Shown here piece by piece: positions 59,276 to 64,000 of a DNA stretch of 64,000 bases; positions within the stretch are counted from its first letter, which is position 1; each line of letters opens with the position of its first letter. The translations under genes and the position numbers were made by a program. The notes beneath the pieces were generated by a model. That model was not told the origin of the DNA. It saw nothing but the letters and a program-made list of their open reading frames with translations, and searched no databases. The stretch comes from Planctomycetaceae bacterium (GTDB taxonomy: Bacteria > Planctomycetota > Planctomycetia > Planctomycetales > Planctomycetaceae), in contig JABISG010000116.1 of assembly GCA_018699955.1 (NCBI GenBank), forward strand, positions 78,010 through 142,009, read 5' to 3'.

Positions 59276-60595
59276 ATGCGTTTGTTGAAACAAAGCTCGC
59301 TATTGCTGCTGCTGTTGTGCGTCGCTATTGGAGTAGCCGTTGTTCTTGAGGTGAGAGGACGGCTCGAGCAGCCTCAGAAGAACTTGCCGGATCGCACGGG
59401 TCTGGCCGATGAGTCTCCGGTCGTGCTGTCGCTGTTCCCCAATTCACCCGAGTCGGACTATATCCGCGGCGCGAACGCCAAATTCCTGAGATACGATCTC
59501 GCTGAAGCGCGTCGATATTTTGAACGAGCGATTTCAACCGGCATCAAATCTCATGAGGATCTGTTGTACGACTATGCCGTCGTCCTCTTCCTCTCGGGGG
59601 CCGACAGTGCTGAAATCGATGCCGCCGTCGCCACTTGGCGAAAGAACGCGCCGAATTCGACCCGCCTCGATCCCCGAGAATTCATTCCGCGATTCCCCGA
59701 GTGGTTGCAGGCCGGCTCGGTGCGGCCGATGTCGCTTTCGCCGGACGGAAGGGTGTTTGCGATTGCTGGAGATGGCGGTCTCGTGACGTTACTTGCTCCA
59801 GCCAGCGGAGACCGCGCGAGTGTTGTCACGCCCCCCGATGACGACGTGCAACATCTGTTTGGGTTTGCAACAAGCCGCGGCCTGTTCGCCGCAGGCAACT
59901 CCGAAGGCCTTGTCGTTGTGCTGGATGTGAAAAATCTGAAGGTGACAAATCGGTTGGTTGGTCATACCGCCGGCGTCCTTTGTGCGGAATTCTCACCGAA
60001 GGGAATGCTCTGCGCAACGGGCAGTCTCGATCACACGATTCGATTGTGGACGCTCGATACTGATGACGAATCCCAACTGTTGACCGGACACACACGGCCC
60101 GTCTCTTCGCTGTCATTCTCACCCAATGGAAACCGGCTCGCGTCCGGTTGCTGGGATGGTTCGATTCGGCTGTGGAATCTCAAGCGGGGGAATCTCAAGA
60201 CACACACCGCCGAGACCGTGTCGATCAAAGGACACTCCGCCGTCATTACTCAACTGGCGTTTTCTCATTATGGCAAATGGCTGGCAAGTTCCAGTCGCGA
60301 TGGTCTGGTTCGCATCTGGGATGTTTCAACGGGTGAATTGCGACACGAGTTAAAAGGGCATACCGGCCCAGTCTCTGCAGTCGCCTTTTCTCCCAACGAT
60401 CGGCTGCTGGTGACAGGAGGTGGGGACAACTCGGTGCTGATCTGGGACACCACACACGGAAAGCTGATCAAGTCGCACGAGGCAGTCAGCACCGAGGGAG
60501 TTTCCGCCGTCGCGTTCACTCCAGACGGCAGCCGGATCATTGTGTCCGACTTCACAGGTTCGGTCGGCCCACTGAACGTTCCCCGGCAGCAGTAA
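59276..60595 (+). CDS. Membrane-anchored WD40 repeat protein
   Basis: A 439-residue protein. N-terminal anchor (SSLLLLLLCVAIGVAVVLEV), then a helical region with ARRYFERAISTGIKSHEDLLYDYAVVL, and a WD40 propeller of about six blades: GHTAGVLCAEFSPKGMLCATGS...IRLW, GHTRPVSSLSFSPNGNRLASG, GHSAVITQLAFSHYGKWLASSS and GHTGPVSAVAFSPNDRLLVTGG. Such propellers bind partner proteins. ATG at 59276 is two bases after the previous stop with AGGGG upstream; the two are one unit. It converges with the kinase gene. Confidence 0.85.
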   Translation: MRLLKQSSLLLLLLCVAIGVAVVLEVRGRLEQPQKNLPDRTGLADESPVVLSLFPNSPESDYIRGANAKFLRYDLAEARRYFERAISTGIKSHEDLLYDYAVVLFLSGADSAEIDAAVATWRKNAPNSTRLDPREFIPRFPEWLQAGSVRPMSLSPDGRVFAIAGDGGLVTLLAPASGDRASVVTPPDDDVQHLFGFATSRGLFAAGNSEGLVVVLDVKNLKVTNRLVGHTAGVLCAEFSPKGMLCATGSLDHTIRLWTLDTDDESQLLTGHTRPVSSLSFSPNGNRLASGCWDGSIRLWNLKRGNLKTHTAETVSIKGHSAVITQLAFSHYGKWLASSSRDGLVRIWDVSTGELRHELKGHTGPVSAVAFSPNDRLLVTGGGDNSVLIWDTTHGKLIKSHEAVSTEGVSAVAFTPDGSRIIVSDFTGSVGPLNVPRQQ

Positions 60596-60646
60596 ATTTC
60601 AGGCCCACCGCTTCTCAAGACAGTTGCTACGTCACTGGAAGTTCGG

Positions 60647-63600
60647 TCAACGTTTTGGCAACTTGATGTCTTTATCGAGATTATTGAGGTATCGCGGGTC
60701 GATGAATCGGTCCACGAGTTTGACGCCGTATCCGGTAGTCCACTCGAAAGTCGCCTGCTGTGCCCATGGCGTCCCAGGATGCTCCGCAATGACGAATTCG
60801 GAAAGTGTTTTTGCCTGCGTTTGCGCCGCTTTGATTTCCTGCAGAAATCCTGGATGGCTGGCGCTGAGCCTGTAAGCCGATTTGATCCGCTCGAACTCCT
60901 GCTCATCCGGGTCGATCGTCGTCCTGACACGAACGGCGTGCCATTTGTTGCTCTTCGTGTCTTTCGGTTTAGACGGCTTGGTTACGTGACGATCCATCAC
61001 CAGAATGAACTGAAACAACCGCACTCGGTACGTTGTGAGTTGAGCGGTGATCAGGTCATAACTTGCCTGCCATCGCTTTGACGTCTCTTCTGTCCTTAAT
61101 GGTCGAATCTCTTCGAGTGTTGAGAGCGCCGTTTCAACCAGCGTCATGGCACGCCACGCCGCTTGAATTTCCTGTGTTGCCTGCTGCCGAAATTCGGAAG
61201 GTGTCATCGAATAGTACATCAGGCCGAAATCGAGTTTGCTATCGATATTTGGATTCAACGTCTGGATGATGTTCCAGATCTGCCTTCGAAACGGGCTCTG
61301 TTGTCGCGCCTGCTCGTATTCCTTCCGCGAACGCAAATCGGGAAGATACTCGCTCATTGGAATCAAGTTTGACCGTCGCCTGTTGCCGACACCAACCGCT
61401 AAGATGTTTTCCTCTTCACCGGGCAACATGAAGAAGATTCCGCCACTTTCCTTGGCAATCCTGACCTGCTCGAACGGGCCAAGTCCGCTTCCAAAGACAT
61501 CGCGGCGGGAATGGAAACCGTTCCACTGCAAGCATTCCAGTCCGGCGGTTTCCGGACCCCGGTTGATTCTAAGCCAATGAGTCAGCTTAGACTTTCCATC
61601 GAACCAGCGAAGTTGAGAGAACGGCGAGCCGAAATTTGTCTCCCTGCCGAGAATGAAAATCGGTGTCTCAAACTTTTTCGCCAGATTGACTACGTCTTCA
61701 ACGGAGTCCCCGTCGTCACCCGATTCGTCTGTGACCAAAATGATGGCGAGTTTGCGTTTCGACCGAGATGCCGCCGGAGCAAGTAGTTTGAGCGTTGTCG
61801 CCAAAGCGCCACACATATTCTCCTGTCCGCTCTCGTCCACGGGAATTTGGTCAATGGATTTTCGAATTGCGCCTAGGTCTGACGTTGATTTCTGCGTGTG
61901 TAGACTCAGATTCTGGCCGAAACTGATTATTGTCGTCAGCGGTGGCGGGACGTCGCTTTCCAAATCAAAATAATATTTCATCCGCAAACTGTACTGCAGG
62001 TACATTTCCTGAAGATTCTGCGAGATGATGCCTCTGTCGTCTATCATGTTTTGAGATTGGTCGAACAGCCAAACGAGCTCTCCGGAATCTGGGGGCAACT
62101 GCCGTGCGAGGTGATCTGCTAACTGATTGAGGGCTTGAGGATAGTCATCAACGACTGATAAATATTCGGCGGCCGGCAATTTGTCGTCGTCAATTTGGTT
62201 GGCTGACTTCACCGTTGTTGGTGGTGGCCCTGTACTGTTCTTATCGGGAACAGGTGTTGCTGAGTTCGGATCGGGGTTAACCACATCCGGTGCATCACTC
62301 TCTGGCTTGCTGCGAATTTGCGGCGATGGATCCGACGAAGATGCAACCGTGCCACTCGACTGCGGTGGTTGTGGCTTTGATGATTCCGATTCGTCGTTTT
62401 CGTCAGACGACGAGACTGCAACTCGTTCAACCAGCTGACCTGACGGCTGCATCGCACCCAAAATAAATGATCCGACCAGTATTGCGCAGATGCTCCCGGC
62501 TGTAGACCATGCAATTCCGATCGGCGACTTCAGCCATTGGATCAGACGAGATTGCTGCAGTTGATTCTTGTTGTCTAAGCGCCCAGCCGTCTGCGACCGC
62601 TGCTCGATGTCGATTACTATGTCTGGAACGGTTTGGAGTGCCGGCCGCGACGTCTCGGGCTGCGGGGGCCGGCTGTTCGGTTCGTTCTCGTCCTTCGGCG
62701 CTGGATCGATCAGGGCCGGCTCGGTGGACTTTGGTTTGGGAACAGCCTGTTTTGGACTCTTGAGAAATCCTGCAAGTGCGGCGTCCACTTCGCGCATCGA
62801 CTTGTACCGGTCGTCGATCTCCTTGGCCATCATCTTCAAGCAAATCGCTTCCAGCTGTGGATCGAGATCGGGTCGCAGTTCTGAGGGATTCGGGGGTGGC
62901 TGAGTCAGCACCAACGCCATCACCACGCCGACAGGACCATCGAATGGAACCTCGCCGGTCAACAATTCGTACAGAATAATTCCCAAACTATAGATGTCGC
63001 TTGGCGGTCCAACCTGATCCCACTCGGTTCTCACTTGTTCGGGTGACATGTAGGCTGGTGTCCCCAGAATCATCCCCGTCTGCGTCAGTCGATCATTGCC
63101 TGTTTCGAGCTGCAGCGCCAGACCGAAGTCCATCACGATTGGATCGCTGCGGACGTCGATCATAATATTTGCCGGCTTCAAGTCTCGATGTACGACTCCC
63201 TCTTTGTGTGCGTGACCCAGAGCCGCGGCCAACTTGCGAACGATCGCCACAACCTGCCGTTCCGGCTGCATTTTTTGCCGGTTAATATAGCTGGATAACG
63301 TGCGACCTTCGATGTAGGCCATGGTGAGGTAATGCGCGCCGTCTAATTCGCCGACATCGAAGACCGGGCAGATGTTCGGATGACGAAGCGTGGCCGCCGA
63401 CCGCGCCTCACGATAGAAACGTTCGAGCATCTTTGATTCGTCGTCATCGCGAAATTTGGGGATCTTCAGGGCGACTTGCCGGTCGAGTTGCACGTCACGA
63501 GCGAGGTAGACCGTTCCCATTGCCCCCTGGCCCAACTCCCGCAATAGGTGGTACCGTCCAAACTCTCTCAGGATCGGTTCGTGATGTTCCGATGGTTCGG

Positions 63601-63799
63601 CAATCGACTCTGCCAGTTTGCTCGGAGCGACCGTTTCGCGACCCGACAACGAATCGTCTGGTCGCCGCGCTTCGGGTGTTTCTTCGAGCAGAAACTTGTG
63701 GGTACATTTCTTGCAACGTACCGCACGTCCGAGCAGACTGCGATCCCGCAGTTGAAGCTTATGTCCACACTGCGGACAGGGAATTGACACACTCTCCAT
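60647..63799 (-). CDS. Receptor Ser/Thr protein kinase with zinc ribbon and extracytoplasmic VWA-like domain
   Basis: A 1,050-residue membrane protein. N-terminal zinc ribbon (CPQCGHKLQLRD, CKKCTHKF), then a PknB-type kinase (about 83-345) with Gly loop LGQGAMGTVYLARD, Lys in VALKIPK, HRDLKPANI, and DFG in VMDFGLALQ; all key residues are present, so it should be active. A Pro-rich linker and one helix (GIAWSTAGSICAILVGSFILGAM) lead to a long external part. This begins Ser/Asp/Pro-rich and then holds a VWA-like fold: ELVWLFDQSQNM, and LAIILVTDESGDDGDS. The MIDAS is degenerate (DQSQN). A last helical region ends in SASHPGFLQEIK-type repeats. Ligand unknown. It converges with the WD40 gene. Confidence 0.88.
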   Translation of the reverse strand: MESVSIPCPQCGHKLQLRDRSLLGRAVRCKKCTHKFLLEETPEARRPDDSLSGRETVAPSKLAESIAEPSEHHEPILREFGRYHLLRELGQGAMGTVYLARDVQLDRQVALKIPKFRDDDESKMLERFYREARSAATLRHPNICPVFDVGELDGAHYLTMAYIEGRTLSSYINRQKMQPERQVVAIVRKLAAALGHAHKEGVVHRDLKPANIMIDVRSDPIVMDFGLALQLETGNDRLTQTGMILGTPAYMSPEQVRTEWDQVGPPSDIYSLGIILYELLTGEVPFDGPVGVVMALVLTQPPPNPSELRPDLDPQLEAICLKMMAKEIDDRYKSMREVDAALAGFLKSPKQAVPKPKSTEPALIDPAPKDENEPNSRPPQPETSRPALQTVPDIVIDIEQRSQTAGRLDNKNQLQQSRLIQWLKSPIGIAWSTAGSICAILVGSFILGAMQPSGQLVERVAVSSSDENDESESSKPQPPQSSGTVASSSDPSPQIRSKPESDAPDVVNPDPNSATPVPDKNSTGPPPTTVKSANQIDDDKLPAAEYLSVVDDYPQALNQLADHLARQLPPDSGELVWLFDQSQNMIDDRGIISQNLQEMYLQYSLRMKYYFDLESDVPPPLTTIISFGQNLSLHTQKSTSDLGAIRKSIDQIPVDESGQENMCGALATTLKLLAPAASRSKRKLAIILVTDESGDDGDSVEDVVNLAKKFETPIFILGRETNFGSPFSQLRWFDGKSKLTHWLRINRGPETAGLECLQWNGFHSRRDVFGSGLGPFEQVRIAKESGGIFFMLPGEEENILAVGVGNRRRSNLIPMSEYLPDLRSRKEYEQARQQSPFRRQIWNIIQTLNPNIDSKLDFGLMYYSMTPSEFRQQATQEIQAAWRAMTLVETALSTLEEIRPLRTEETSKRWQASYDLITAQLTTYRVRLFQFILVMDRHVTKPSKPKDTKSNKWHAVRVRTTIDPDEQEFERIKSAYRLSASHPGFLQEIKAAQTQAKTLSEFVIAEHPGTPWAQQATFEWTTGYGVKLVDRFIDPRYLNNLDKDIKLPKR

Positions 63800-64000
63800 G
63801 GCAGCCCCAAGGCATCCGTGGGCAAATCAATGACACACTCTCAAAGCATGTATTGGACCAAGTGGCCTACCCCCGATCTTTGTACCACCCTCAGTGAGAG
63901 AATCGGGGTTCAGGTAACACGTTCTGTTCAACAGGGCGCAGCGTAGCGAAGTCCTGTTGAACAGAACGGGCCGCATATGCGGCGGGGGTCTCGTAGTCCA
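63800..64000. other. End of window, repeats upstream of the kinase gene
   Basis: Upstream of the kinase start. A 16-bp perfect inverted repeat (CGTTCTGTTCAACAGG at 63920-63935, CCTGTTGAACAGAACG at 63953-63968, 17-base loop) and a 14-bp palindrome GCCGCATATGCGGC (63970-63983) lie next to each other. Nothing coding is seen up to the edge. Confidence 0.6.

Noticed and set aside
1..64000. rRNA, tRNA, transposase, integrase or phage structural genes
   Set aside because: I looked for conserved strings and protein motifs and saw none; a proper tRNA search would be needed to be sure.

Overview
The window looks like a chromosomal segment of a member of the Planctomycetota, class Planctomycetia; genus not resolvable by eye. 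The diagnostic genes are a DUF1559 pseudopilin-like protein, a DUF1549/DUF1553 protein followed by a Tat-exported DUF1501 protein, a secreted Cys-type sulfatase, adjacent hpnC/hpnD squalene genes, Gly-rich VWA and STN-like secreted proteins, and a very large Ser/Thr kinase with an N-terminal zinc ribbon. No rRNA, tRNA, CRISPR array, prophage or transposase gene was recognised. Many genes lack an obvious Shine-Dalgarno, so several starts are choices between alternatives, stated in each entry.

Layout. 0-7.6 kb: the 3' part of an aquaglyceroporin gene, epmA, a DUF1559 gene, a zinc-ribbon membrane protein, an HNH nuclease, then a string of small poorly known genes (thioredoxin-like without CxxC, small membrane proteins, lipoprotein, GNAT) and a bestrophin-like channel. 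7.6-19.3 kb: the DUF1549/1553-DUF1501 pair, a DUF4303 protein, a minus-strand pair of hexahaem cytochrome and presumed outer-membrane barrel, a lipoprotein with a Cys-rich YHS-like end, and RNase D. 19.7-28.2 kb: two small proteins, a sulfite-oxidase-family enzyme with moeA, lnt, a C-terminal processing protease and tsaD. 28.2-42.1 kb: a long minus-strand secreted VWA protein whose reading frame breaks at an A9 run, an M30-like metalloprotease, small secreted proteins, a HicA-like/antitoxin-like pair, a sulfatase, sppA and a YHS-like Lys-rich secreted protein. 42.3-48.5 kb: hpnD/hpnC, then a secreted coiled-coil protein and a HEAT-Hint protein. 48.5-53.6 kb: a repeat-rich mosaic containing a membrane protein, a DUF493 protein, a frame-broken beta-propeller gene, and a PadR regulator with its overlapping membrane partner. 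53.8-64 kb: SDR, fused E1 alpha/beta and E2 of a 2-oxoacid dehydrogenase type complex, a His-rich membrane protein coupled to a WD40 protein, and a kinase-VWA fusion.

Most notable: (1) a two-palindrome leader element found just upstream of four unrelated small genes; (2) a coding-quality open frame of about 490 codons with no usable start codon in its first 75 or so codons, joined to the upstream 910-codon gene by a -1 step at nine A's, which argues for one frameshifted protein; (3) four copies of a 133-bp element with 27-bp palindromic ends matching the published neisserial dRS3 consensus, three of them inside 3.2 kb; (4) the cytochrome-barrel pair, a candidate electron conduit; (5) a HEAT-repeat protein ending in a Hint autoprocessing domain with no toxin after it; (6) a cloverleaf-like inverted-repeat set upstream of the YHS-like lipoprotein.
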